Below are positions 36,974 through 49,168 of a stretch of 64,000 nt of DNA, piece after piece. The notes below the pieces were generated by a model, which worked only from the letters and a program-made list of their open reading frames with translations, made no database searches and was not told where the DNA came from. The position numbers and the translations under genes were made by a program. The stretch is from Cloeon dipterum (Eukaryota; Arthropoda; Insecta; Ephemeroptera; Baetidae): contig NC_088787.1 of assembly GCF_949628265.1 (NCBI RefSeq), forward strand, positions 11,770,501 through 11,834,500. Reading direction: 5' to 3'. Each line of letters starts with the position of its first letter. The first letter of the stretch is position 1.

Positions 36974-38158
36974 TTCCTAAATTGTTCTGCAGTAGTTGTT
37001 ATTTGAATCAGATCTGCTTTTAGCTAAAGATAGGTCCTTATCATGGCTTGAATCCTGAATCAGTAGATCTATTTCAGTGTTAAGTTCTGTTATTATTGCA
37101 TATGCTCACTTTATTTAAGGTCACAGCTGCAAATGGTTATACATAAGGAAATCCATTGGATCTGTCGCAAATAATATTTTAATTTGTAATCGAGATTACA
37201 AAGGTGCTGATTGTAAAATTGCTTGTAATTTGAAATAAGTTATTATTGTGGAGAGGTGACAGCACGGTCAAAGTTGCGACGGATTAATTTAACGACAGTT
37301 AAAAATAAGACAATTTCTTCTGTGTGCCTGCCCTTTTGTCAGATCTGGACTAAGACAACAATATAAATAAAAAAATGTTAATTTGATGTATTCTGTTTTA
37401 ATTGCTACTTAAACCCACAACCAACCTAAAAATAAATTAGCTGACAGGTCAATTAGAACAAGCCATTGCTGAAATAGGCATGATGATCACCTGGCCAATA
37501 TTATTAAAAGATGTAGTTGTTAAATGTTAAGCGACGGGCTTACTTACAAGTGGATTGCGATTTAATGGCGGTTTACGCAACCTAGTGCGTGATACAGCAA
37601 ATTTAATAGAGTCCCTATTAAAGAGAATCGTAATAAATGAGCGATTGACGTAGTATCAAATGATAAGTTTAAGTACAATAATTTTAGCATGGATATTAAC
37701 GATATTAAGGACTTGTTAAAATACCATTATTCTTTTAGAATAATATATTTATGAGTTTTCCAAGGTGCAAAAAGGGGATGAATGAGAAAACGACTTCTGA
37801 AATTCTAGAACTTGATCAAAATCTTAAGCAGAGATATTTCACATGAATTTAGCAAAATATGAAAATAAATGCCAACAATCTACTATACAAGCTAAATGCA
37901 AACTTTTCAAACAATTTTAGCTACAAGCACTCTGAAAAGAATACGCAAATAATAAAGAACAATTCAAGAGGCGCGTATATGCGGCGGCGACCCGTTGCTG
38001 CCGCCGGCGTGCGTAGCGTACGCTTTGACATTCTCTTTTATTGTTCCCTGCGAGAGTGCGGTGTGATGCCACCCGCACTGAATGACTGTTTGGCGGCACA
38101 GCTTACCTTCCTCTTCAAGGCGTATGCGACAGCTATAGTATTAAGTTGACGTGATATA
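36974..38158. other. Intergenic region downstream of gene E
   Basis: An AATAAA at 37366-37371 is a plausible poly(A) signal for gene E. A GC-rich patch at 37970-38110 lies beside transposon 2. Its open frame (37859-38149) has no recognisable domain. I see nothing else. Confidence 0.4.
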
Positions 38159-38250
38159 TCGTTCGTGCCGCGGCGAATTGGCCCAACTATCATTGTTGCT
38201 GTTGTAGCGAATGGCCCAAAACATTTTTTACCAACAGTAAAATTGGCCCA
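38159..38250 (+). repeat. Left terminal inverted repeat of transposon 2
   Basis: These 92 bases equal the reverse complement of 42711-42802. They include a TTGGCCCA word near the outer end and another at the inner end. Confidence 0.92.
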
Positions 38251-38933
38251 TCTTCAGATAACTCTATTTTTCAGGAGGAACAAATAACTGATTTTCTCTA
38301 CTTGTATTGAAGGAATTTGTTCAAAAAGTGTTTTTTATGAATCCAAAACATAAATGAATCATAAAATTTGGTGCATGCATGCCATATAAGTTACCCATGT
38401 AATTTAAATAATTAACAACTAGGCTGTATTCAAAAGATTTGGATTAAAAAAATTGTCAAAATGCAATAAGGAAAGTTTCAACGTATCCTTAAGACCTGCC
38501 AAACTATGAGTCTTAAAAATGAAAAATCGCAGTGCCTATTGTAAAAAGGTTACACTGAAATTACATTTTGCTAATTTTACAAAAATTTAGATAAACCATA
38601 AAATTTGGGTGCATGTGAAAAATGTTATAAACCACTAAAAGTTTAATTTATTGATTTATAGAAGGCCCCAATTATTAATTTATTGGTACTTGTTCATGAA
38701 TTGCCATTATTAATTTAAATCTCACGTGTTCCCAATTATTAGATTTTCTATAAATATTAGCTATCTAGTTCTTACTTGATTACAGTCCTGAAAATAAAAG
38801 CATGATGCAAAAACTGTCAATTGACATTTTATTAAAATTTTGGAATTTGAGGGAAACTAGAAGAAAAATGTATTATATCTATATTTTTATTTAAACTGGT
38901 GTTTGTCTCGTACAGTAAACATTTAACAATACG

Positions 38934-41900
38934 TTAATCATGGGGCAAATTTGCATAGAAGCGCCAAAATCTCTGAGGCATGATCACCTTTTTGATGTCT
39001 TGAAGATGATTGTATTTGGCGCGCTTAATGGGAATTCTGTCTTGGTAAAGGTTTCCTAACTGCTGGTCATTGATCGTGAAAGCTTTCCGCTTTCTACGCA
39101 ACTCTTTCCACTCTTCGTTGAGGGTTTTTTTGTATAACACCTGTCCATTGGGTGCATATCGCAGGGCTCGGATGTCCGTTACAACACCATCTGAAGGTCT
39201 GATGGTTGTGAAGTGTTTGAGCTTGGTGAAATCCTTAAAGAAACAATACTTCAATCTATGTACCACAAAGGCGTCGTTTGGATTCTTCTTAGCCAAAACG
39301 ATGCCCTTGACCAAGTCACGTGGAACAAACAATGAATGTTGCCTTCGTAGGCGCCTCTCGATCATGCTGTGAGCAGAGTCCACGCTCATCTGTGTGTGCC
39401 CTGGCTCTAGATAGTAATGTTGAATCTCAATTTTGTTCAACACAGCCCATTCGAGGAGCATGTTTGAGAGCACAAAATTTCGATTTTGGGCGCTGCAACC
39501 ATCAGAGAAAATTACTACAAGTTCTAGTGATGGGTACTTCTCCTTCAACTTATTGAGGTATTCTTGCAAGATTGACGCAAACACGCTTGCCGTCAGGCCC
39601 CCATCCGTTTCCGACCAAAAGAAGCAGTCCACGCTTCCATCGACCAAATTTTTTGCCGTGTAGTTGTGATTGGCGAGTCTTGTCCTGTAGTAAAGGATGT
39701 TTGCGTTGTGCTTTGGCAGCGTCATGCAAGCCTCTAAATCTACCTGCACAACAATCAGCTTGCCTTGTCTCTCATCTGTCTTGGCCTCACTCAGGAGGCG
39801 CTTCAAATTTTCTCTGGCGGCACTCTTCCTTTCCAGATGTTCTTCAAACAGTTTGTCTTCTTCAATGGGTAGTTCCTTTCCCTGAGTCTTAGCAGCTTGA
39901 ACTAAAAAGACATATTATTGTAAAATTAATAAATTCTTCAAAAAATTAATACTGAAGAATACACAAATATCTGAGATTGCCTAATAAATTGACTGATTTG
40001 AAAATATAATAATAAATGTGCATTTCACCTCTTGACTTGTGCTTTTCACAGGTGTTGCAAAGATCCTTTTTGGGCCTCCACAATTTGACCTTCTTTCGGT
40101 CCATCTCTTCTGTAAATGCAGTACGACCAAACGGTGTAAAGCCATTCTCCTGGCAAAATTTGAGGTAGACCCTTAAAGTTAAAACAGAATTTACTTGCTA
40201 TTAATGTTTAAATGAATTTTATGTACTTATGCAACTGATATTTGGTATCAATCCAAGCATCCAAGGTGATGTAGCCATTCACACCATTGTCATTCAAATC
40301 CTCTGAGTTGCAGATATAAGTGTTTCCCTCGTGTGCGGCGCGGGCGTAGTGGCTTTCCATTCTTGGAAGCTTCTCAAAAAAGGAATCCAAGCCTTCCTTG
40401 TCCGGTTTCTTCCTTGACACAGCTTGTTGTGGCACTTGCACACTTGGCTTTTCATTGGTCAAGGTCCATCTCCTCACTGTTCTAACGGGCACCCCAACGC
40501 AGGATGAAAAAAGATCCTTGCAAATTCTCAAAGTTTTGTTTGTTTGTGGGTGGCGTAAATAATAAGCTCGCTCTTGACCCCGTTCAGACTTTGTGATGTG
40601 GATAGAAGACTTCACAAAAATTTGTTGAGCTTCTTTGGTAGGGTGATTTTGTCTGTGATCTGCATGGAACTGTGTGATGTAGAGGTCGTTGAACTCCGAA
40701 CATTTCATGATTTGTGGATGCTTCTGAAAGTTGCACATCTTGCCTGCAGAGATTTTCTTCACAATAGTTTGCTTCCTTCCATCTGGGGTTTTCGTTGTGG
40801 TTCCTTCATAGGCTTTTCCAGCATGCCTATTAGCTTTGTTGAGCGTCTTCTTAAAAGACTGCTTCCATGCACGTCTTTTTACTTCACAAAACGTGATTTT
40901 CTCACATTCTAAGTTATCTTGCGCACTGGTGTCCAGGCCAGCATCATTCTCCTCGCCAACAACTGGAATTTGAAAAATTGTATTTTAGTTTTTACCACAG
41001 GAAAATCACAACGTAAGAGAGATGAGTAAAAATTCATTTCTAAATCTAGTGCTAGCAACCGACAGTAAAAACGTCTTGCTGCCAACAAGATACATAAAAT
41101 TTCAAGGAATTTAATAATATTTGCAGCCATAATCTATAAAAATATTTTTGCAAACCTTGCTCGTGGAGTGCGTGGGCTTCGGTAAAAGCAACATTTTGAT
41201 TTTCAAACAGAGGGGTGCCTGGGCCAAGGTAATTTGAGAGCATGCTGCTGTCCTGGCCACCATCATTGTCGCTCCTTGAACTTGACTCGCTAACTTGCAC
41301 TGCAATTTGAAAAATTGTATTTTAGTTTTTACCACAGGAAAATCACAACGTAAGAGAGATGAGTAAAAATTCATTTCTAAATCTAGTGCTAGCAACCGAC
41401 AGTAAAAACGTCTTGCTGCCAACAAGATACATAAAATTTCAAGGAATTTAATAATATTTGCAGCCATAATCTATAAAAATATTTTTGCAAACCTTGCTCG
41501 TGGAGTGCGTGGGCTTCGGTAAAAGCAACATTTTGATTTTCAAACAGAGGGGTGCCTGGGCCAAGGTAATTTGAGAGCATGCTGCTGTCCTGGCCACCAT
41601 CATTGTCGCTCCTTGAACTTGACTCGCTAACTTGCACTGCAATTTGAAAAATTGTATTTTAGTTTTTACCACAGGAAAATCACAACGTAAGAGAGATGAG
41701 TAAAAATTCATTTCTAAATCTAGTGCTAGCAACCGACAGTAAAAACGTCTTGCTACCAAAAAGATACATTAAATTGCAAGGAATTTAATTATATTTGCAG
41801 CCATAATCTATAAAAATATTTGCACACAACTCTGTATTATATATTATAGCTGTGAAAACTAGGTAAATTCAATGTTCTAACACTGCGGTAATTAAGATAT

Positions 41901-42215
41901 TATTACAGTATTTATGTATTGTTATTATTATACCTGATAATGATTCCTTGGCACTAGAACTGATGCTGGCGGCCAGAAGGAGCAGTTCAAAGTTTCCGTT
42001 CAGTGCTACAAATTAAATATTTAAACATCCCATAATTATAGAATTCTGGCTTTCACAGTTAAATAATAAGTCATTTTAACAAAAAGTATGCATTGTCACA
42101 TAATATATTGTTAAGCGTGCTTACCGGTGTCCTCAGAGTCTCCAAACAATAACTGCATGGTATTTTCCGCGTATTGTTGTTCCTCTAGGGACACCGCCTC
42201 ATCTACGTTCGTCAT
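38934..42215 (-). CDS. Transposase of transposon 2 (DDE/RNase H-like, HTH-containing), 7 exons
   Basis: Exons on the minus strand are 42215-42125, 42005-41934, 41636-41493, 41299-41156, 40962-40227, 40171-40029 and 39901-38934, giving 765 residues. The third and fourth exons are identical 144-base copies of one exon (see the tandem repeat at 40967-41815). The shared plan with transposon 1 is a helix-turn-helix-like stretch (CKDLFSSCVGVPVRTVRRW), LPRMESHYARA, KDLCNTC, and a core with VVQVDLEAC, VIFSDGCSAQNRN and PGHTQMSVDSAHSMIERR. The last intron borders and phases match as well. The C-terminal block (IRPSDGVVTDIRALRYAPNG) corresponds to CEVRAFRYEPSG in transposon 1. This intact frame suggests recent activity. 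Superfamily is not settled. Confidence 0.82.
40967..41815 (-). repeat. 337-bp tandem repeat duplicating a transposase exon
   Basis: The array has two and a half units: about 40967-41303, 41304-41640, and the intron part of a third to about 41815. The two full units look identical, and the partial third has several substitutions. Each full unit contains a 144-base exon (41156-41299 and 41493-41636) flanked by usable splice sites. It encodes a 48-residue acidic/serine-rich segment (SESSSRSDNDGGQDSS). Because 144 is a multiple of three and both ends have the same phase, one or two copies can be spliced in without breaking the frame. Confidence 0.88.
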
Positions 42216-42710
42216 TTTTTCCTAGCTGCAATACAGGTACAATGACAAGTCAATTATTAGATAAAAAAGCTTAAAACGATCTAGCGTGTCATGATTTTTA
42301 CCTTTTGGATCCAGGACGACGCATTCTGGGATACACTTTTGATGCCTCCAGCTAGGCTTCTGCTGCAAAGGCGCCAAAATGATGTAGTTTTGGAAGGCGT
42401 GGGCGCGCTTTTCTGGTATTATCAAACCCATTCTAATCGATTTGTGTTTTAACCTGTTTAAAAACACATCGGTGTGGTGCACAGTCCTTAACTTCATGAC
42501 TTGGTAGACAAATAAACAATGAAGCGTGCGCATCTGGTGCGCATTGTTTGACGGAACAGTATCCTTACAGGGGGCAGAGCTGGCGCGTTATTTTCTTACT
42601 TTTGATTGGCCTACCGGGTCAACTTTAGACCAATTGTAATGTGTCAAATGATAGATAGGCGTGTCGGGAGCAATATTTTACAACAAAAAAATTTCTGTCG
42701 GAAACGAAGT

Positions 42711-42802
42711 TGGGCCAATTTTACTGTTGGTAAAAAATGTTTTGGGCCATTCGCTACAACAGCAACAATGATAGTTGGGCCAATTCGCCGCGGCACGAAC
42801 GA
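42711..42802 (-). repeat. Right terminal inverted repeat of transposon 2
   Basis: This is the inverted partner of 38159-38250. It ends ...GGCACGAACGA and is followed by TATT. Confidence 0.92.
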
Positions 42803-44215
42803 TATTATGAAATTGTAATAGTTTTTTCCTCACTTTAGATTTGTCTTTGGGAGGGTATTTCAATTGGAAAATTACTAGTATATATAGTATATTTCGTGAC
42901 GCCCTTACTCACGTGCTTTGCTTTTTTGACTAATCATTTATTAGTGAATTTTGTTTCATTTTGAGACTAAAAATGTTTGAAAATACGGACACGTAAAGCG
43001 TAAAACACGTTCAAAATTAAAGACTTCTTGTGGTCACTGTCATCAATTTTTTTTCGTGAGAGCAAAAATTGTAGTAAAAGGAAAATCAATTATTTCTAAA
43101 GAGATATTTAAAAGAAAATAATAACAACCCTTTGTGAATTCCTTAAAACCTTGAATAAATTGGAAAGGAGCCAAATGTAAAATATGAAAAGATTATTGTT
43201 AAAATTGAGAAATGAGACGACAAAATTAAATAACTTTACTATTGTAATTGTAGTTCTCCTTGCTTGGAAGTAATGGATAAAATTTGAAAAGATCTTTGAA
43301 AAAATTTATCTAACAATAAGTTGTTCCAAACATTATTATACAAATAAAAAAAATGAATGCGTCAAAGATTCAAACTTTATGTAGCATCTACGTTTCATGC
43401 GTAATTTAAACTTAATGAACAGGATAACAGTAAAGCAATAAAAATGGCTCCAATCAAAGGACAACAATATAAAAATAATTTGTCACGCTATTTCTGCGGA
43501 AGAGTCTTCATGATAAAGTAGTGTACTTTAATTGTTGTAATTTTAAGTCACATCTTTTCATAATTAAATTTAAAAATGCTGCTAGCTTGTTACCCTATAA
43601 TTTCATGATTATTGGTTCCGTTCTAAAATAAAAATAACAAATGTCTTAGACACGATGAGTTACACGTATTTCTCACTCTTGTGACATTATCTGCTGGTTC
43701 AATTATCCTCAAGTGAGGTGCGCATGTCGCGCGTTGGATCCTCTGATTCACACGGAAACGCTAAACGGCTGCGAGGAGTAATTGCAAGTACAACAATTCA
43801 GCGCGACCTCATCGGTGAGTCTTGTCTAAAAAAAGCTCTGTGGCGTCATTGATTCAGTTCGTTTCACTTGCCAAATTCTTTAAAAAAGCTTGCTGCTTTA
43901 AATTAATCATGCGCTTTTATCAATATAAAAAGCTCTTGAGTGTTATTAGTTATAATATGAATATTTAAAATGGCGAGCACATTCTACGATAACAAATTAA
44001 TAAAATTATTAAATTTAATGCTGCCGCAAAACATAATTTACTGTTTCACGTATTAAATATAAAGTTTTGAATTTAACAGTACTTTTTAATTTTATATTCT
44101 TTTACTGTGCTCTGGTTAGTGAGTGGTTTTTTTTAAAAAAATTGGTTCATTACAATATTCGTCGAAGTGAGTACGGATAAGACTAAGACTTTTCGTATTT
44201 AGAGAGAGCGTAATG
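42803..44215. other. Intergenic region between transposon 2 and gene F
   Basis: AT-rich, with no supportable gene. A short GC-rich patch at about 43720-43815 is unassigned. Confidence 0.4.
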
Positions 44216-44380
44216 CGGCGCGCGCAGCTGTATTCGCACACAAAGCACTGACTATAAGAGGGATTCACGCCAAAGTAAGTCTATCAGTTGAATGCTTTTC
44301 ATGTACTTACAGCACCATTTGCATAGCATCCGTTATCTGTCCTTGAGTCATTGCAGTTCACATCAGAGATCTCAATTGCG
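44216..44380 (+). promoter_or_regulatory. Promoter and 5'UTR exon 1 of gene F
   Basis: GGCGCGCGCAGCT is at 44217-44229, TATAAG at 44253-44258 and the initiator TCAGTT at 44284-44289. The distance from the first T of TATA to the initiator A (44286) is 33 bases, the standard spacing. The leader then runs to a donor TTGCG|GTAAGC after 44380. A second UTR exon, 44927-44984, ends in the start codon. Confidence 0.75.
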
Positions 44381-44981
44381 GTAAGCTGTCAAAATTATTT
44401 TCTTCATTCGCAAAAACTTATTTTTTCAAGATAATCCAAGCAGGATTTTTTTATTTTAATGAGTTAAGAGTGACAAGAATTGCTGGTTTTATTTTCTCAA
44501 TCAAATATACTAAGGAATATTTATTTAAACACTTCAACCTTAACGATAAAAAAAACTTCAGTGGTTTACTCGGGCTGCTGTACGTGATCTATTGTTAGAG
44601 CGGGGAAGCACTACTCTATTTTTCTCACACACGGTGTCTTACTGGGGGCTTTAAACCTAGACGATTATAATGTATTATTTTTCATTGGTGTGGGGATGTA
44701 CCAGAGACCTACGCCAGATTATCAAGATTTCTTTTATTAAATACAGACGCCAAAACTTTTGAGGAGCTGTTCTTAATCTGATTTTATCACGCGCGCTATC
44801 AATTGCATTCAACAAATAACAGTTACAACTATTGACGGTAATTTCCTTTTTTTAAACCCGTAAAATAAAAAATATGATTTTTTGATTGAATGTAATGATG
44901 GTTTCATTTTACCTTTAATGTTTCAGGAGACGCAGAAATCAAAGATAAAAACTGACGGACAAATTTTTACAAATTTAAATT

Positions 44982-47676
44982 ATGGTAAGTTTCTAACTTT
45001 TATTTTCAAACGTTGACGAAAATATTGAGGCGCATCGTCGCCCAGCCATTATTGAAGCTCGCTCTCAAGTCAAGATCAAATTTGTTTATTTTTTAATTTC
45101 AGCAGCCAAATGAGAACTTCAGAGCTTGCAGCATTTACCCGACGTACGCTGAAATTATCGGGAATGTTAGAGCACCGTTAAAAGAAAACGTCGTCGACGG
45201 ACCTTTTGAGAGTGTCGAACAATACTTGGAAACGCACTTTTGGCTGATGCGAGAGGAAGTCGTTGGTCCACTGCGGAAAAAAGTGAACCAAATAAAATAC
45301 AACAGAGGAAACGTGGAATGTCCTCCATACATGAAAGCTAAATTCCTGAGGCCGAAAGAAGAAAGAAAAAATGTAAAAGGAGTAAGGGTTTGCTTCACTG
45401 AAAATGGAGTTTCAAACAAAGACACCGACGAGGAAAAATCGAAAATTCTGAAACTTGGATCACTGGTCTGCTTCACGTGCAACTCTTTTAAAACGCTTCT
45501 CTTCGCCAAAATTAGCTACAGAGACGAAAAGCATATCAAGAAGTCGCAGGTGTTTGTTGAGTTCACCAAAAAACTCAAGGAAGACATTTTTAAAAAAGAA
45601 TATATAATGATTGAAAGCGAAACCTTCTTTTGGCCTTATGAACATGTAAGCAAAAAAATTATTGCGATAATATCTAATAAAATTAATTAATTGTAAATTA
45701 CTTTCAGGTGCTTAAAGCCCTTCAACGCACCGAAGACTGCGACTTTCCTTTTCCTCAATATTTCATTGGAGTGTCAAAAAGCGATGAACTTCCAAAATAC
45801 ATGAGGGACAGCAGCAAAACCATTTCCATCGAAGGAGTAGATCAAGATTTTAATTCAGTGCGGCTTTTGGAACCGAATTCGTGGCCTACGGCCGCTGAAA
45901 TCGGACTGGACGAGTCGCAGCTGATTAGCCTACAGGCCGCCCTGACGAGGGAACTGACATTCATCCTGGGGCCACCTGGAACGGGAAAAACCTACGTTGG
46001 CCTGACAGTGGCGCAAATCTTGATCGAAAACAAGGCAGCTCTGAACCTGAAAAAGCCTATTCTGGTCATCAGCAGCACCAATCACTCGCTCGATCGCTTC
46101 CTTATTGAATTATTAAATTTAACCGACAATTTTGTGCGGATCGGCCAGCAGTCCAAGTTTCCGCAGCTGAACCCTTACAACTACAGCAAACTGAAAGGAA
46201 CATGGTCTGAGCGCCTCGCATGCCAGGATGTAATTGGAATGACTGTTTCAAAAGCTTCCGAGTGGCGACCAAAGCTCAACGCGCTTGGCTGTGAAGTTGG
46301 TTAGTTTTTTTGTATATATTTGAAATAAAATAAAAAAGAGTAAGGCCAACTGTGAAATATAGCCAAGCTTTTTAAAGCGTAAATTAACCATCTCTTTTAT
46401 ATTTTAATATTTTGCTACTTTGCTTAAATTTAAATAAAATTCTCTACCCCATTTTTAGTCATCGTCGAAGATGCCTCTGTCTTATTTGATGCTCAGCTGT
46501 TCGCATGCTTGCCCAAGAACTGCCAGCACCTTGTTATGATCGGTAATAATTATTTTTTGAATGGAAATAGTTTACAAATATGACAGAATCCATTTAAATT
46601 TTAGGTGGAGAAAAGCTTCTGCAACCAAAATTGAAAAATCCTGATTTAGCATCGTTTAATTTAAACGTCTCATTTTTCAAGAGGATGTTGGACAACAGGG
46701 AGAGCCAGAAGCCGCTTTGATTTCAGTACAGGATGCCACCTGAGATGACAAAGTTAATTGCGCCATTGATTTACCCCAAGATGGAGCACGATGCGAGTGC
46801 GATGAGCTTGCCCGCGCTGAAATTGCTTACAAAGCGAGTTTCTTTCGTCACTCACAATCATCTAGAGAGTCCAGAGGAAATTGAGGAGCGCACTGCACCA
46901 GAGCAAAATATGAAAAAACAGTGGAAGACTGGAAAGAGCAAGAAGAATGACCAGGAGGCGTCTTTTACGGTTGCTCTCTGCAAGTATTTGCTCTTGCAAA
47001 AAGTGGCACCGCTCGACGTAACTATTTTGACCACTTACTCGTGTCAGTCGGAACTGATTAAAAAGGTACAACAATTTTTTGGAAACCCTTTTTCAGTTTT
47101 AATTATGAATGCGTATTTTTTATAGCTTATAAAGGAAGACAAATCAAAGGCCGCCGGGTTGGCGAGCGTCCAAATCGCAACAGTAGACAATTTCCAAGGC
47201 GGCGAAAATAAATTCATCATTTTGTCTCTTGTGAGGAGCAACTCCAGTGGATCTTTGGGATTTCTGGAGGAAGAGCACAGAATCGGTGTGGCTTTGAGCA
47301 AAGCTCAAAACGCCCTCATCATCGTTGGAAACATGGCAACCCTATCGTCCAGAAGCAGTATTTGGCGGTCAATTAGACAAATGCTCGATGACCAAGATTC
47401 CTTTGGCAGTAGACTGGAACTCAGGTTGGAATATTTTTTTTTTGTATTTTTAAAGTTCATGCTTTAATAGACCCATTTATGTAAAAATGATATGACCTGA
47501 TGAAAATATTTTCTTTTTTTAGATGCACGGCCTACCCAACGGGCAAGCACTTAGTCACTTTGGAGGAGCTGGACAAATTTGAGCGGATTTGCAGTGAGAG
47601 TAGCTGCACAAATCCACGTCAACCTGAACAGCCGAGTGTGCTTCATAATTCCCCCGCACCCACCGGGGACAAGTAA
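44982..47676 (+). pseudogene. ZNFX1: Gene F: ZNFX1-like pseudogene (nonsense codon, zinc fingers deleted)
   Basis: Exons equivalent to E and G are 44982-44984, 45103-45645, 45708-46299, 46459-46542, 46605-47065, 47126-47424 and 47523-47676. All phases close, but TGA at 46718-46720 interrupts codon 446. E and G have the arginine codon CGA there, just before QYRMPPE, so a single C-to-T change explains it. The last exon ends after the linker (SVLHNSPAPTGDK) and has no NFX1 repeats. Downstream bases (TAGCAAGAAGTACCACAGACC) resemble the last finger of G, which points to an internal deletion. The P-loop and the altered motifs II, III and VI (VEDASVLFDA, GGEKLLQPK, SKAQNALIIVGN) match E. A truncated protein of 445 residues with the P-loop could still be made. 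The promoter looks intact. Confidence 0.82.
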
Positions 47677-49020
47677 TGCAGAAGCACCTGTGTAGCAAGA
47701 AGTACCACAGACCTAATATACGACTTTATGTGGCCAGAATGGCTGGATTTGTACAGCTATATATTGTAGTCGAATCTTTTTTATTGTGATTATTTTTAAA
47801 TACTCTTTTTTGTTAGATTAAGCAGATAAAAATACATGGTTATACGTTCAAATCAAATGTTTAATTATCAAAGTTCCAATTGAGAGTACACTGAATTTAA
47901 AATAGCATATATAGCGAGATACAATTTTTAAGCAGAAAAGTAAGGGGTAGCATACGGCTGAAGTTATGAGGGTTAAATGCAATCACATTTATTATTAATA
48001 AGTACATTTATTATTTAACTATATATGCTTAATACACCTCCAACCTCCAACAGGGAAGATTTTCGTGGTAGTGTAAAGTAGGCTCTCGCGAGATTTTTTA
48101 ATTAAAGCTCTCCAACTAGGTAACGATTTCGGAAGAAAACACGGCGTTATGACTAGGTGCGTGGGTCAATTTTTGAATTCCCAGCCTAAAAATCCTCCCC
48201 AAGCTTCCCTTTCAGGCCTGAACTTTGATGACAGTAAAAATGAAAAATAAGATATAACAATTATTACATCTCCCGTTTTAATCACTACTAACACCCGCAT
48301 ATAATGTATAATTAAAAATTGTGCTGAAAGGCCGGTTACGAAAAGATGAAAAGAGTCAGAAACGCAATACTGCATGGGTGCGGAGGGGGAGGAACAGAAT
48401 AGAGATATTAGAGCTGCACCCGGCGCTCGCGTGTCAAATTATGTTTCGTCCAGCAAGCCAAACGAATAGCCCATTTGACCTGCGAAAGTGAAATATGTGA
48501 GGAAGAGAAAGAATACGAGTAGATTTTGTGGATAAAATTCATTTTGAGTCGAGTCACGCAGACCAGGCAGTTAAGGATCATTTTAGATTAACTCGCAAGT
48601 ACGATTCCGTTTAAGTCAATCAGTATATCAGCGTGAGAAAAATATATGCAAACTCTTAAAACTGAGTGAAAAAGGCAGTAAAACAGTGCAACCCAAAGTC
48701 AGTGAAAGCTAGCATAGCCCGTGAAAGATTTCATCGTCCCATTCAATTGATTTGTGCTTAAAATTGTGGGAAAAAAGAAGTCATTCCATGACTAAACAAT
48801 TAAGAAATAAGCAGCTTCACTTGTATTATTGTTTAATTTGTCAAGTTTTATTGGTAAAAATATAAAATAATCTACCTCAAATTTTATGTTCAAATACTTT
48901 ATTCATTTTTGGGTTTTGGAGGCAGGGAGGTTTCTGAAAAATTAGGTTCATTACAAAATTTGCAGTAAAGAGTACGTATGGCCAATGATTTTTTATATTT
49001 AATTTAGAGTAGGCGTCACA
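47677..49020. other. Intergenic region between F and G
   Basis: Bases 47677-47760 hold decayed remnants of the zinc-finger end of gene F. I see no gene in the rest. A segment near 48960-49000 resembles the region just before the promoter of gene F (GTTCATTACAA, GAGTACG words). Confidence 0.45.
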
Positions 49021-49168
49021 CGGCGCGCGCAGCTGTACTCGCTCTCGCTCAGACTATAAGATAGATCCACGCCAACACAGCTCAATCAGTTCCTTGCAAT
49101 TATTTGTACTTGCAGCACCCATCTGCGAAGCATCCGCGACTGTCCATCATTGTGTCGTTGCATTTCAC
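49021..49168 (+). promoter_or_regulatory. Promoter and 5'UTR exon 1 of gene G
   Basis: GGCGCGCGCAGCT is at 49022-49034, TATAAG at 49055-49060 and the initiator TCAGTT at 49086-49091. TATA-to-initiator spacing is 33 bases, exactly as in gene F. The leader (GCAGCACCCATCTGC, AAGCATCCGCGAC) aligns with that of F and ends at the donor TTCAC|GTAAGA after 49168. The second UTR exon is 50164-50234 and ends in ATG. Confidence 0.75.

Larger units (their letters stand above)
38159..42802 (-). mobile_element. DNA transposon 2 (4.64 kb), intact, related to transposon 1
   Basis: The terminal inverted repeats are 92 bp and identical as far as I can read. They start TCGTTCGTGCCGCGGCG, sharing TCGTT with transposon 1. 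The flanking bases are TATA on the left and TATT on the right, consistent with the same 4-bp target preference with one change. It carries one minus-strand transposase gene with an unbroken 765-codon frame. The end sequences beyond TCGTT are unlike those of transposon 1, so the two belong to different families of one group. Confidence 0.88.

Noticed and set aside
37859-38149. 96-residue frame next to transposon 2
   Set aside because: It has no recognisable domain, biased composition, and ends at the transposon border.
41111-41759. Repeated 103-118-residue frames in transposon 2
   Set aside because: They cross the introns of the 337-bp tandem repeat. The spliced 144-base exons in another frame fit the transposase.
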